DNA of 64,000 nt from JAHEJB01 sp041748175. GTDB lineage: Bacteria > Bacteroidota > Rhodothermia > Rhodothermales > Rubricoccaceae. The position numbers and the translations under genes are program-made. The notes under the pieces are model-generated. The model was not told where the DNA came from and did not search any database. It worked only from the letters and a program-made list of their open reading frames with translations. Numbering within the stretch: position 1 is the stretch's first letter; each line of letters begins with the position of its first letter. This document shows positions 25,177 to 34,482 of the stretch, piece after piece. The DNA lies in the NCBI GenBank assembly GCA_041748175.1, contig JBGTDU010000018.1, positions 37,896 through 101,895 of the forward strand, written 5' to 3'.

Positions 25177-26361
25177 TCAATACAACCAATAGCGGCGCGT
25201 GTCGTCCAGAAACTCGGTGCACTCCCCCTCCACGCCCCTTCGGATTTCCTCAACGGACGCGCCATCGTCCATCCCCCTCCGCAGCCCGTCATCGCCCCAC
25301 AAAATGTCGATCGGCATCAGTTCTTCCTCGTATTCGTAAGGCGGCGAACGCCAGAATGCATATGAATAGGGGGTTTGTTGCTTCGCGGCCTTCAATAGCG
25401 CGACGGCCGTCGTCACGGGCCGAAAGGACGCCTGATCTGTGATATGGAGCTGAACGCCTCCGCAAATTTCTCCTGCGTGTTTCTGGAACGTTGGCTCGAA
25501 CCAACACGGGCGCAGACGAACTCCGTCGAGGTGTTCTGGAGCCACATCCTGCACCAGCCGCTCGGGATCGAGGTGTGGCGCGCCGACGAGCTCGAACGGC
25601 TTCGTCGTTCCACGGCCCTCGGAGAGGTTCGTCCCCTCAAAGAGCACCATGCCAGGATAAACATCGCAAGAAGTGGGCGTCGGGAGGTTCGGACTCGGGA
25701 AGACGTAGGGCAGCCCCGTGTCCTGCCAGAGCATCTCCCGGCTCCAGCCTTCCATCGGGATCACCTCCAACTCGCAGCCGATTTCTCGAACCTCGTTAAG
25801 CCATAGCGCCAGCTCACCTGCAGTAAGCCCGTGGCGCAAAGGAACAGGATGAAGCCCGACAAACGATTCGTAACCCGGCTTGAGCAGCGGTCCTTCCAAC
25901 ACGATTCCGCCCACAGGATTCGGGCGATCCAGCACAACGAAACGAACCCCTGCTTCTGCGCAGGCCTCCATGGCGAGCGCCATCGTCCACACGAAGGTGT
26001 AGACCCGGACGCCGACATCCTGAAGGTCAAAAAGCAGGACGTCGAGGCCGTCCAGCATTGCAGGGGTTGGCTTACGAACACCACCGTAGAGCGAGTGAAC
26101 GGGCAGACCGCTGCCGCGGTCGGCGTAGTCATCCGATTCGATCATGTTGTCCTGCTTCTCTCCTCTCGCCCCGTGTTGTGGCCCAAACAATTTTTCCAGC
26201 CCGAATCCGCAAGTCCTGAGCGCATCGACGGCGAGGGTGAGGTCCGGCAGCACGGACGCTGGATGCAATATCAGCCCTAAACGGGCGCTTCGGAGGTGAC
26301 GCCCGGCCTCGCCTGCTACGAGCCGTTGAAGACCAGTACTTACGATACGTGTGCTGCTCAT
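25177..26361 (-). CDS. namZ: Exo-beta-N-acetylmuramidase NamZ-like (DUF1343)
   Basis: The 394-residue protein matches the NamZ/DUF1343 family, which removes N-acetylmuramic acid from murein fragment ends. Markers are LFGPQHGARGEKQDNMI (residues about 59-75), LDVLLFDLQDVGVRVYTFVW, FVVLDRPNPVGG, EGTNLSEGRGTTKPFELVGA and a C-terminal PYSYAFWRSPPYEYE. No signal peptide is evident, so it may act in the cytoplasm on imported fragments or rely on another export route. No other murein-recycling genes are adjacent. Confidence 0.88.
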   Translation of the reverse strand: MSSTRIVSTGLQRLVAGEAGRHLRSARLGLILHPASVLPDLTLAVDALRTCGFGLEKLFGPQHGARGEKQDNMIESDDYADRGSGLPVHSLYGGVRKPTPAMLDGLDVLLFDLQDVGVRVYTFVWTMALAMEACAEAGVRFVVLDRPNPVGGIVLEGPLLKPGYESFVGLHPVPLRHGLTAGELALWLNEVREIGCELEVIPMEGWSREMLWQDTGLPYVFPSPNLPTPTSCDVYPGMVLFEGTNLSEGRGTTKPFELVGAPHLDPERLVQDVAPEHLDGVRLRPCWFEPTFQKHAGEICGGVQLHITDQASFRPVTTAVALLKAAKQQTPYSYAFWRSPPYEYEEELMPIDILWGDDGLRRGMDDGASVEEIRRGVEGECTEFLDDTRRYWLY

Positions 26362-26494
26362 AGAATCGAAGATAGAACAGATGGCAATGGAGATTGGGTT
26401 CTATCCTCGTTGCCATTGACCCGAGTGCTTGGTCCGTACTAAGGCGCTCAAATGCGGCGATCCACCTATCTTGTGCAGACGACCTTGGGCAAAG

Positions 26495-26995
26495 ATGACC
26501 ACCCATTCCCTGCTCCTCCACCAGCTAGATACGGCCTTCGACACCAAGGCCTGGCACGGCCCGACGCTGAAAGGTGTTCTGCGCGGGATTGATGAACGGC
26601 TGGGTTCCTGGCGACCGGCGCCGGAGCGGCACACGATCTGGGAGTTGATGATTCATTGTGCGTACTGGAAGTACACGGTTCGTCGCCGCATCACGGGTGA
26701 GAAGCGAGGGGCCTTCGCCGTCACCGGTTCCAATTGGTTTGAAAGACCCGACGGCGAGGCAGATTGGAAGGTTGAGGGGCGGCTGCTGAACGAAACGCAC
26801 CGCTCGTTGCGAGACGCTGTTGAACGGCTCGGTGCGTCGAAACTGGACGCGGTTCCCTTCGGGAGCACACACACCTTTGCGCAACTCATTGCCGGCGTTG
26901 CGGCGCACGATGTCTACCACGCCGGGCAAATCCAATTGATAAAGCGGCTGGCCAGCGAACCGATCATTTCGCCTTTCGCCGCTGAAGAATCATGA
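26495..26995 (+). CDS. DinB/YfiT-type four-helix metalloprotein
   Basis: The 166-residue protein from ATG 26495 is a DinB-like four-helix bundle. It contains TIWELMIHCAYWKYTVRRRI, FGSTHTFAQLIAGVAAHDVY and HAGQIQLIKRL. The His residues in MIHC and in HDVYHAG fit the family's three-His metal site. Members include thiol-dependent transferases, but no substrate can be named. A 66-base longer start is possible but adds residues unlike the family. Confidence 0.8.
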   Translation: MTTHSLLLHQLDTAFDTKAWHGPTLKGVLRGIDERLGSWRPAPERHTIWELMIHCAYWKYTVRRRITGEKRGAFAVTGSNWFERPDGEADWKVEGRLLNETHRSLRDAVERLGASKLDAVPFGSTHTFAQLIAGVAAHDVYHAGQIQLIKRLASEPIISPFAAEES

Positions 26996-27101
26996 ATCGG
27001 GCTTTTCCACGATTGGAAACCATCCTACTCGGTGACTGCGATCGATTTTAGGAGTTACGCTGCTGAACCGATACCAAGCCTGTCCATTTGTAGCTATTTC
27101 C

Positions 27102-27599
27102 ATGCGATTGCTCGCCCTTCCCCTCCTTCTCGCTTTGCTCGCACTGCCAGTTCGAGCACAACAAGACATCGCTGTCGGTGGCATCAGCCTATCTCTTCCG
27201 CTTGATTGGGACGGTCCGGTTCAAAGCGACGAAAGTCAGGCTCCCCGACGAGCATCATATTTATTCAGCAATCAGAACGTGGAGAGCGAACTCCTTGGCG
27301 CACGGCTGATTGTTTACCGGGTGACCGGTCTCAACGTCATCGACCGCAATGAGTGGTGGCGAGGCAGGCTTTCCTTCGGCTATGCCGGCGCCCGACCAGT
27401 TTCAGCGATCACACCTCAAGAGATGGTCTTTGAACAGGCGAGCGGCTACCGCACGGAAGAAAGCGGTCGGCTCGGGACCATCTACTTTACGCAAAATGGT
27501 CCTGCCTTCTACGCCATCCACTTCAGCGCACCGGCGGATTCTTTCGAAGATCAGCTCCCCGCACTCCTCGAAGTGGTCCGAACTATTCGATTCTTGTAA
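27102..27599 (+). CDS. Small secreted protein, PsbP/DUF1795-like look
   Basis: This 165-residue protein has a clean signal peptide (LLLALLALPVRAQ) and a compact alpha/beta mature domain. GGISLSLPLDWDGPV is the opening, FYAIHFSAPADSFEDQLPAL the end-region, and a final helix VVRTIRFL. The pattern of an amphipathic strand, 'y..f....f......l' and a terminal 'ivrsIrf' helix recalls PsbP-like proteins. I cannot assign a function. It appears monocistronic. Confidence 0.65.
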   Translation: MRLLALPLLLALLALPVRAQQDIAVGGISLSLPLDWDGPVQSDESQAPRRASYLFSNQNVESELLGARLIVYRVTGLNVIDRNEWWRGRLSFGYAGARPVSAITPQEMVFEQASGYRTEESGRLGTIYFTQNGPAFYAIHFSAPADSFEDQLPALLEVVRTIRFL

Positions 27600-27663
27600 T
27601 CCCTCCTACAAAACCGGCTCATGCACACAGGGTTGCGCATTGCCCGATGCAGAGCGAGCGGTG

Positions 27664-28035
27664 TCAATTGCTGCAGATTGACTTGAGGACGTGGCGGCGC
27701 GAGCAGAGGTGATCGCGCCATTTCTCCTCGTCCACCTCGGAGTCGCCCAGGAAATAATCCCACGCCTCAACGGTATCCTCATTAATGACGATGGGCGTGG
27801 TCAAGTGGGCCACGCGCTTGAGTAGCGGCAGTAGGCCCATCTGGTGGATGAAGGTGACCTTGCATTTGCCCTCCTCCACATCGCGAACCGAAAGCCAGTT
27901 GTCGCCGCAGACGTGGCACGTAAAGAAACGGCTTTCCTGATCGTCGAGGATGCCCATCTCCTCGGATTCGTCTTGCATCAACTCCATCGGGAGCATGCTA
28001 AACGAGCTGCAGGCTTTGCATTGTAGTCGATCCAT
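27664..28035 (-). CDS. Zinc-ribbon protein of unknown function
   Basis: This 123-residue protein has two Cys pairs, LQCKACSSF near the N-terminus and TCHVCGDNW about 35 residues on. They are likely to bind one zinc. The rest is acidic and helical (EAWDYFLGDSEVDEEKWRDH) and ends LCSRRHVLKSICSN. It has no signal peptide, so it is probably cytosolic. I do not recognise the family. It is divergent from the phosphatase-family gene at 28113. Confidence 0.65.
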   Translation of the reverse strand: MDRLQCKACSSFSMLPMELMQDESEEMGILDDQESRFFTCHVCGDNWLSVRDVEEGKCKVTFIHQMGLLPLLKRVAHLTTPIVINEDTVEAWDYFLGDSEVDEEKWRDHLCSRRHVLKSICSN

Positions 28036-28112
28036 GGAAGACCAGTTGGTATTGGGGGGAAGGCGGCATAAACTTGCACTGCGGCGTGTGGTTCGCCATT
28101 CCCAACGTTTTC

Positions 28113-28973
28113 ATGCCCGATCCTAAACAATCCGATGCCCGCAGGCTAGCCCGCCGATTGAGGTCTGGCCCATATGCGGACGTGCGGGAAGCGCGGTCGG
28201 CGAACGTGCCGTATCTCGCGGATTTGCACAACGCGGTCCCTTCGCCAACCGACGCCAGCCCAACCGACCGCTTCACGATAGTCACGTACAACGTCCACAA
28301 ATGGGGCGGAAGAAGTGGCGGACGAACCTTTTCACCTGGCAAGGCACACGCTGTGTTGTTGGAGCTGGATGCCGACGTGATAGCTCTTCAGGAAGTCCTT
28401 CGCCCCTTCGATGGCCCTGACCCGTTGGTGAAACTAGCGGACGAGCTAGGTTTTGCGATGGCGTTCGTTTGCACGCGTGTTCACCGCAGAGGTGAATTAG
28501 GCAACGCCGTGCTGGCTCGGTGGCCGATCTCGGCAGCGTTCGCTATTGATCTGTCGTTCGGGCGGTTGGAGCAACGATCTGCGTTGGCCGTGCAGTTCCG
28601 AAGAGAACAGGCGATGCTGACGATTGCCGCGACCCATCTGGCCCTGGTCGATAGCACGCGAGAGCGCCAGATTCGGTCGTTGCTCGCGCATCCGCAAATC
28701 GTTTACGGGCCCATCATCCTGCTCGGTGACATGAATGCGTGGCGACGGAAAGGCACGTCCGCACGGCAATTGGACAACGAGTTTCTCGCACGCCACCACA
28801 ACACAAACTGGCCCGCGAGCTACCCGTCCATCCGTCCAATCCTCGCGTTGGATCGGGCGTATGCTCGCGGCGCACAACTAGAAAACCTTCGCGTCCACAC
28901 GTCTCCGGCGGCACGCAAGGGTTCCGATCATCTGCCGGTGGTTGCGACGGTTATTCTCGATAAGGGGAGCTGA
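28113..28973 (+). CDS. Endonuclease/exonuclease/phosphatase family protein
   Basis: The 286-residue protein has the EEP metal-dependent phosphoesterase motifs in order. TIVTYNVHKWGG carries Asn, VIALQEVLRPF the metal-binding Glu, LGDMNAWRRKG the Asp/Asn pair, and GSDHLPVVATV the catalytic His. A helix around HLALVDSTRERQIRSLL supplies the usual His and Arg. ATG 28113 is preferred over a start 39 bases upstream because it removes an odd hydrophobic leader. There is no signal peptide. The substrate (DNA, phospholipid or nucleotide) is not deducible. Confidence 0.85.
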   Translation: MPDPKQSDARRLARRLRSGPYADVREARSANVPYLADLHNAVPSPTDASPTDRFTIVTYNVHKWGGRSGGRTFSPGKAHAVLLELDADVIALQEVLRPFDGPDPLVKLADELGFAMAFVCTRVHRRGELGNAVLARWPISAAFAIDLSFGRLEQRSALAVQFRREQAMLTIAATHLALVDSTRERQIRSLLAHPQIVYGPIILLGDMNAWRRKGTSARQLDNEFLARHHNTNWPASYPSIRPILALDRAYARGAQLENLRVHTSPAARKGSDHLPVVATVILDKGS

Positions 28974-29067
28974 TCGTTTAGTGGCGCTAGCAGGTTTGAC
29001 GTTAAGTGCAGGCCGTGCTTTTGAGGAGTCCCGGCTCCTCTCGCAGAAGCGCTCCGGCCTGTAAGCT

Positions 29068-31383
29068 TCAGCCCACAACCGCAATCGGCGCTGCCAGCAG
29101 CGTATTCGGAATCCCGAACCCATCGACGAGCGAAACGGCGTAAGGCCGAAGCTGGCCAAGCAGCGCATTGACCTCCTTTCGAATTGCTTTCGCTTTGGCT
29201 GCGTCGATGTAGTGCTGTTCGAGGAACCAGCCGCGGTCCTGCTCGACGTGCCAGAGCGCAAAGAGCGCGCACACGCTGCCGAGCAGCTCCTTCAACTCGT
29301 CGTCTTCTGCGCCCTCAACGGCGGCTTGAAACGACTCCAGGACGAGTCGCTGAGCGTAGGCGTTGGCCAGCGCGAGCAAATGGTCTTGCACCTCGATGAA
29401 CGCCGCGAAGGAATCCATTCCGTCGTCGATGCGGCCTTTGAGGCGTCGCGCTGCGGAGATCAACAAATCACGTTCGCGGTCCGCGAAGAGATCGGCGTGA
29501 ATGCCAGGATCGAGAAGGTGCCGCGTATCGGACTGGTGCCGCTTCAGCGGGTTCACCTCGCCAATCCTTACCTCAACCCGCTCCGCCAGTTTTCCGAGAA
29601 GCCCGAAGAAATCGAGGTGTGAGAATTCCTGCTCATAGCCCGACAGCAGGCTCTTGGCCGCCTGGAGGAGCAGAACCGTGTTATCGCCTTCGAAGGTTGT
29701 GAAGATATCGGAATCGGCTTTGAGAAGGGCGATACGATTCTCCGCTCGATAACCTTCGCCGCCGCAGGCCTCGCGAGATTCCTGAATCGCCCGTGTAGCG
29801 TGGTTCGTGCTCATTGCTTTCAGCGCAGCGGCCTCCGCCTCGATTTCTCTGAGGTCTGCGCCGTCCGACTTCTCGCCGTACCGTTGGGCGAGATCGTGCA
29901 ATGCAAAGTTGAGCGCGTAGCAGGTAGCCACATGTGGTAGGAGCCGCCGCTGGTGCGAGAGGTAGTCGAGAATCGGCACCTCGGCATGATCCTTTGGGCC
30001 GAACTGGCGGCGCTTCGCTCCATACCGCACGGCGATTGTGAGCGCGCTCTTGGCCGCGCTTAGCCCACCTGAAGCCACGGCAATCCGCCCGCCGACGAGC
30101 GTCCCGAGCATGGTAAAGAACCGTCGGGATGACGACGGAATCGGGCTCGAATACGTCCCGTCCTCGGAGACCTGGCCGAAACGCGCCAGCAGGTGCTCGC
30201 GTGGAATCCGCACGGCATCAAACCAGATGCGCCCATTGTCCACGCCGTTCAGGCCAAGTTTGTGGCCGCTGTCTCCGAGGCGAATACCCGGCATCGTGCT
30301 CCCCTGGTCATCTCGTATTGGCACGAGGAACGCATGCACACCATGGATCTGCTCACCGATGACGAGTTGCGCGAAAACGGTCGCCATTTGGCCGTGCTTC
30401 GCGGCATTGCCGATCCACTCTTTGTGATCCTGTTCTGTAGGCGTATTGACGACGAATTCCTGAGAGGCAACGTCGTAGGTAGCCGTTGTTTGCAGCTCCC
30501 GGACATTAGAGCCGTGCCCACGCTCGGTCATGGCAAAGCACCCGGAGAGAGCGAGCGACCCAACATCCGGCAAAAACTTCCGCTTCTGGTCCTCTGAGCC
30601 TAGCGCTCGAATACTTCCTCCAAACAGCCCGAATTGCACGCCGAACTTGATCGCAAGGCTCAAGTCGTGGAAAGAAATCATCTCGAACGACGCGATAAAT
30701 TGCTCAATGTCGCCCTTGCCACCCGCGTAGGCGGGATAAACGAGCGCGCCGATGCCCTGGTCGGCGAGGAGTTTCGTCCATCTCAAGACGATCTCCTGCA
30801 TCTCATCCCGCGGCGTTTCTGTGTCGGGGTAAGCGAACGCGGGGTCGCTCAGCAGCGTGCGGAGGCGGTTCCGAAGCGGCGCGAGTCGTCCGTCGAGAAT
30901 AGACACGAGGCCATCCATTTCAACGGGGCCGATTTCAACCTCCCTTTCTGAAGGCGGCCGGACAACGACCAACTCGCGAACGGCCTCACTGCCGACGATC
31001 CCCAAGGCGTCTTCGAGCTCGACAAGGGCGAGCCTGGCTTCCGCTGTCGACCCGGCTACGCTGGCCAAACCAGACATTTCCAATCCAAGCTCGGCGAGCG
31101 ACTTTTGCGCGGCATCCGGGATCTCGCGCGCCGCGGCCTTGATGCTCCGCACCCAGCGGTAATAGGTGGTGGCGTCCGGTGGATTTTGAGGGTCGAGCCA
31201 GCCACAGAGCTGCTCGCGCTCCTCGCTGGTCAACCAGTCCTGCTCCTTAATTCGCGCGTTGATTTGCGCGATCTGTGTGGGCGTGAGCAGACCATCGGCC
31301 CACGCGATGTAGAGAAACGGGAGCACCGACGCAACGCCGGGAGTAGCAGGAACGTCGATGCCTAAGGCGGTCGATTCTGGCAT
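29068..31383 (-). CDS. Acyl-CoA oxidase-like flavoprotein with TerB-like N-terminal region
   Basis: This 771-residue protein has the acyl-CoA dehydrogenase fold in its long, oxidase-like form. The middle domain has FAMTERGHGSNVRELQTTAT. The helical FAD domain has IAVASGGLSAAKSALTIAVR and EACGGEGYRAENRIALLKAD, then FTTFEGDNTVLLLQAAKSLL, typical of ACOX. The first about 95 residues, including PFLYIAWADGLLTPTQIAQI, resemble a TerB-like helical module. It would oxidise an acyl-CoA to enoyl-CoA, with O2 or ETF as acceptor; sequence alone does not decide. It is divergent from the barrel fusion at 31628. Confidence 0.83.
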   Translation of the reverse strand: MPESTALGIDVPATPGVASVLPFLYIAWADGLLTPTQIAQINARIKEQDWLTSEEREQLCGWLDPQNPPDATTYYRWVRSIKAAAREIPDAAQKSLAELGLEMSGLASVAGSTAEARLALVELEDALGIVGSEAVRELVVVRPPSEREVEIGPVEMDGLVSILDGRLAPLRNRLRTLLSDPAFAYPDTETPRDEMQEIVLRWTKLLADQGIGALVYPAYAGGKGDIEQFIASFEMISFHDLSLAIKFGVQFGLFGGSIRALGSEDQKRKFLPDVGSLALSGCFAMTERGHGSNVRELQTTATYDVASQEFVVNTPTEQDHKEWIGNAAKHGQMATVFAQLVIGEQIHGVHAFLVPIRDDQGSTMPGIRLGDSGHKLGLNGVDNGRIWFDAVRIPREHLLARFGQVSEDGTYSSPIPSSSRRFFTMLGTLVGGRIAVASGGLSAAKSALTIAVRYGAKRRQFGPKDHAEVPILDYLSHQRRLLPHVATCYALNFALHDLAQRYGEKSDGADLREIEAEAAALKAMSTNHATRAIQESREACGGEGYRAENRIALLKADSDIFTTFEGDNTVLLLQAAKSLLSGYEQEFSHLDFFGLLGKLAERVEVRIGEVNPLKRHQSDTRHLLDPGIHADLFADRERDLLISAARRLKGRIDDGMDSFAAFIEVQDHLLALANAYAQRLVLESFQAAVEGAEDDELKELLGSVCALFALWHVEQDRGWFLEQHYIDAAKAKAIRKEVNALLGQLRPYAVSLVDGFGIPNTLLAAPIAVVG

Positions 31384-31464
31384 AGTAGTGCGTGATGAAG
31401 TTGCTTGAAAGGTACTCGGGGAATTTTGGAGCGGGAGATCGGATTAGTACGCTCGGGCTCCACC

Positions 31465-31483
31465 GGTCTCGAACATCGAGACC
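31465..31483. promoter_or_regulatory. Palindrome in divergent promoter region, operator candidate
   Basis: GGTCTCGA and TCGAGACC form a perfect 8-base inverted repeat with a 3-base centre. It lies in the 244-base region between the acyl-CoA oxidase-like gene and the barrel-fusion gene. The placement fits a repressor site controlling one or both genes, but no regulator gene is adjacent. Confidence 0.4.
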
Positions 31484-31627
31484 TCTGAAAGGGGACGCTT
31501 TCTTTGAACTCTGAGGGTTCTAGGCTTTCGGCAATTTATTTGAACCGGGTTGCTAGTTTGGGTAAGCGCCATCTACCATGCCGCCTCACATTCTCGTACC
31601 CACCGCCTCCACTTTCTGGAACGACTG

Positions 31628-34213
31628 ATGCGCTCTCATCTCGCAATTCAACCCATTCATAACATCGCGATTCAACGTTTCCTCGCGGCGTTGTGCGTTG
31701 CGATAGTTGGCCTCCTGTCCGGTTCCGCGGACGCGCAGGATTCCGTCAACGTTGTACTCGGAGAACGGTACGGTGCCGGTGGGCTCCAACGAGCAATCCT
31801 GGGCGACCACTACCGCGACGCGTGGACATCGGAAGTCCGGCTCCCTGTTCTTGATCTGGATGCGTACGCGGGTGGGCTGATGCCGGAACGCATGGGAGGC
31901 GGCCAGCAGACAATCTCCTTGGTATTCCTCGGCGGGAATGGACGACGCTACTCGTTCCGGCTTATCGATAAGGACCCAACACCTGCGCTGCCCGAGGAGC
32001 TTCGGCGGTCCGTTGCGCGAGACCTCATTCAAGATCAGATAAGCTCGTCGCACCCGCTCGGCGTCATCGTCGTCGATGCGCTGGAAGATGCCGCCGGTGT
32101 GCTGCATTCGGAGTCTGAAGCATTCGTCATGCCCGACGACCCCGCCTTGGGCGAATTCCGCGCGCAGTTCGCCAACCAGCCAGGAATGCTCGCCGAGCGA
32201 CCCGGCGATGAAGAAACAAGCGATGCCATATTTGGTGGATTCGAAAATATCGACGGCAGCAGCCGCATATTTCGACGGGTGGCGGAGAGCCAAACACAGC
32301 GCGTCGACTCGCGGGCTTACTTGAACTCTCGCCTGCTCGACCTCCTGATTGGCGATTGGGACCGGCATCGCGGCCAGTGGACGTGGGCGAGACCCGCAGA
32401 CTCAGACAGCTGGCTTCCGATCGCGGAGGATCGAGACCAGGCGTTCTCGCGGCTTGACGGATTGCTTCCTTCTGTCGCACACCGGTACGCCCGCCAGCTC
32501 GTTGGCTTCGAGGAGGATTACCCCGACATCTACGGCCTGCACCACCAGGCACGTGAGCTTGATCGGCAATTCCTCGCGGAGTTAAGCCGTAGCGACTGGA
32601 ACGAGGCCGTCACCGAGCTCCAGGCAAAAATGACGAACCAGATTATCGATGATGCGGTCCACCGCCTTCCCGACGCCATGTACGCGGAGGATGGTGCCTT
32701 CATCTCCAGAAGCCTGAAGATCCGAAGGGACAAGCTGCAGGAAGCAGCCGATGAGCTCTACGGGTTCCTCGCCATCGATGTCGAAATTCACCTGACTGAT
32801 CTGGCCGAGCATGTCGAGATCACATCAATGACCGATGGCCGCGTCGAGGTGAGAGCCAAACCAGCCGATGATCCTGGCGATGCCTTTTTCAACCGGGTTT
32901 TTGATCCGTCTGAAACCAATGAAATCCGAATTTTCATGGGCGATTCAAACGATGTCGCCCTGGTCGGAGGCGTTGGCCAACTCGGTATCCTCGTTCGTGT
33001 CGTCGGGGAAGGCGGCGATGATGAAGTCCGGTACGATACAAATGTCGGGCGCGTTCATTACTACGATTCCGAAGGCAACAACCAGGTTACGGGTAGCGCG
33101 CCAAGCGACAATATCCGTCGTTCTGCCTACGAGCCGCCGCCCCGTGTAGAGGATGACTTCAACACGCCACCGCATTCAGGAAGTTGGACCGTTCCTCGAG
33201 GAGGTGTTGCCTACTCGTCAGAGTTCGGGCTCGTGACAACCCTCGGCGCCACGCGTTACGGCTATGGTTTTCGGAAGGACCCCTACGCCTCGCGCATCCG
33301 CTACGAGGGTTCCGCTTCGACGAGTGCTCGCTTCGCCGGAAACGTCAACGTCGACCTCTACCGTGAGAACTCCAACCAACACGTCTCGCTGGACATCAGT
33401 GGCTCGCAGTTTGGCCTCTCCAATTTTTATGGATTCGGAAACGACTCCCTCCCCTTCGTTCTCGCTGACTCCGCCGATGTTCTGGCCAGCACGCTATCGG
33501 TCGAGCCGCGCTTCGGCATCGCACTCGGCGATGACGCAGACTTTGGGATAAGCCTTATCGGGCAATACACGAGTTCGAGTTCGGATACCAATCCGTTCTT
33601 GCCAGCCGGAGTAACGCCGGAACCGCTTTATGGTGCAGGCAATTTCCTACAAGCCGGGGCGCTCATGGACTTTCAGCTGGACACGCGAGACGTTCCCGGT
33701 GCCCCAACAAAAGGATTCACGGCCGCTGTGCGCGGATCTATTTCTCCCGCTTTGCTTGACGTCGACAGCACCTACGCCACATTGGAGGCTGTCGGTACGA
33801 CGTACTTGTCGGCCACTTCGGCGCCCTTTGAGCCAACGCTTGCGCTGCGCGCAGGCGCGAAGCGCGTCTGGGGCCAGGTGCCATTCTTCGATGCCGCATT
33901 CATTGGAGGCGGCTCCTCGCTTCGCGGATTTGATCGGCAACGATTCGCCGGCGACACCGCGTTCAACGGAACCGCGGAGCTCCGCCTGTTCCTCACGCGG
34001 CTGGGCTTTCTGACGCTGGGTGACTTCGGCGTCCTTGGCTTCGCCGACGCTGGACGCGTTTACATTGACGGGCTCTCGCCAGGCGGGTGGCACACCGCCT
34101 TCGGCGGCGGAATCTGGGTCGGAATCCTGGGACGCGCCAACGGGATCTCGGCGGTCATTGCAAACAGCGAGGAAGGCAACCGGTTGCACGTCACCATCGG
34201 AATGCCCTTCTGA
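31628..34213 (+). CDS. BamA-type outer-membrane barrel fused to a possible kinase-like domain
   Basis: The 861-residue protein from ATG 31628 has a signal peptide ending ADAQ. Residues about 40-420 are a soluble domain containing NSRLLDLLIGDWDRHRGQW (about 233-251) and IAEDRDQAF (about 265-273). This pair resembles the catalytic loop and metal-binding motif of HipA/FAM20C-like kinases. A beta-sandwich linker follows. From about 540 comes a bacterial surface-antigen barrel with the loop-6 motif GGGSSLRGFDRQRF and a terminal VTIGMPF. Barrel assignment is firm; kinase likeness is a motif-level inference. Substrates are unknown. Confidence 0.75.
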   Translation: MRSHLAIQPIHNIAIQRFLAALCVAIVGLLSGSADAQDSVNVVLGERYGAGGLQRAILGDHYRDAWTSEVRLPVLDLDAYAGGLMPERMGGGQQTISLVFLGGNGRRYSFRLIDKDPTPALPEELRRSVARDLIQDQISSSHPLGVIVVDALEDAAGVLHSESEAFVMPDDPALGEFRAQFANQPGMLAERPGDEETSDAIFGGFENIDGSSRIFRRVAESQTQRVDSRAYLNSRLLDLLIGDWDRHRGQWTWARPADSDSWLPIAEDRDQAFSRLDGLLPSVAHRYARQLVGFEEDYPDIYGLHHQARELDRQFLAELSRSDWNEAVTELQAKMTNQIIDDAVHRLPDAMYAEDGAFISRSLKIRRDKLQEAADELYGFLAIDVEIHLTDLAEHVEITSMTDGRVEVRAKPADDPGDAFFNRVFDPSETNEIRIFMGDSNDVALVGGVGQLGILVRVVGEGGDDEVRYDTNVGRVHYYDSEGNNQVTGSAPSDNIRRSAYEPPPRVEDDFNTPPHSGSWTVPRGGVAYSSEFGLVTTLGATRYGYGFRKDPYASRIRYEGSASTSARFAGNVNVDLYRENSNQHVSLDISGSQFGLSNFYGFGNDSLPFVLADSADVLASTLSVEPRFGIALGDDADFGISLIGQYTSSSSDTNPFLPAGVTPEPLYGAGNFLQAGALMDFQLDTRDVPGAPTKGFTAAVRGSISPALLDVDSTYATLEAVGTTYLSATSAPFEPTLALRAGAKRVWGQVPFFDAAFIGGGSSLRGFDRQRFAGDTAFNGTAELRLFLTRLGFLTLGDFGVLGFADAGRVYIDGLSPGGWHTAFGGGIWVGILGRANGISAVIANSEEGNRLHVTIGMPF

Positions 34214-34482
34214 TTCTGAATTGCAAGGTGAAGACAGGTTGGTTCTATACCTCCTTCCAAGCCATAGCGGGCTTGGAACCTCGTGCCTGGGGCGTCCGCA
34301 ACGTAGGATGAAAGTAGTGGGCAACGGCTCTCTGATTCCGGAGTGTTCGCGAACGAACCCACGTCGTTCCTCATCAAATTATCGGCCTAAAGAGTTAAGG
34401 CATTGCGACCGATACCGGACCTGAATCCTCCCTCTGGTCACGGCACCTCCCGTGGTCCAGGCTCGTCGATCAACCACGTCCG
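34214..34482. other. Intergenic region with small hairpin
   Basis: A perfect hairpin CCAAGCC-atagcg-GGCTTGG lies at 34257-34276, 43 bases after the barrel-fusion stop. It lacks a T-tract and so is at best a weak terminator. Nothing else is recognised up to 34482. Confidence 0.35.
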
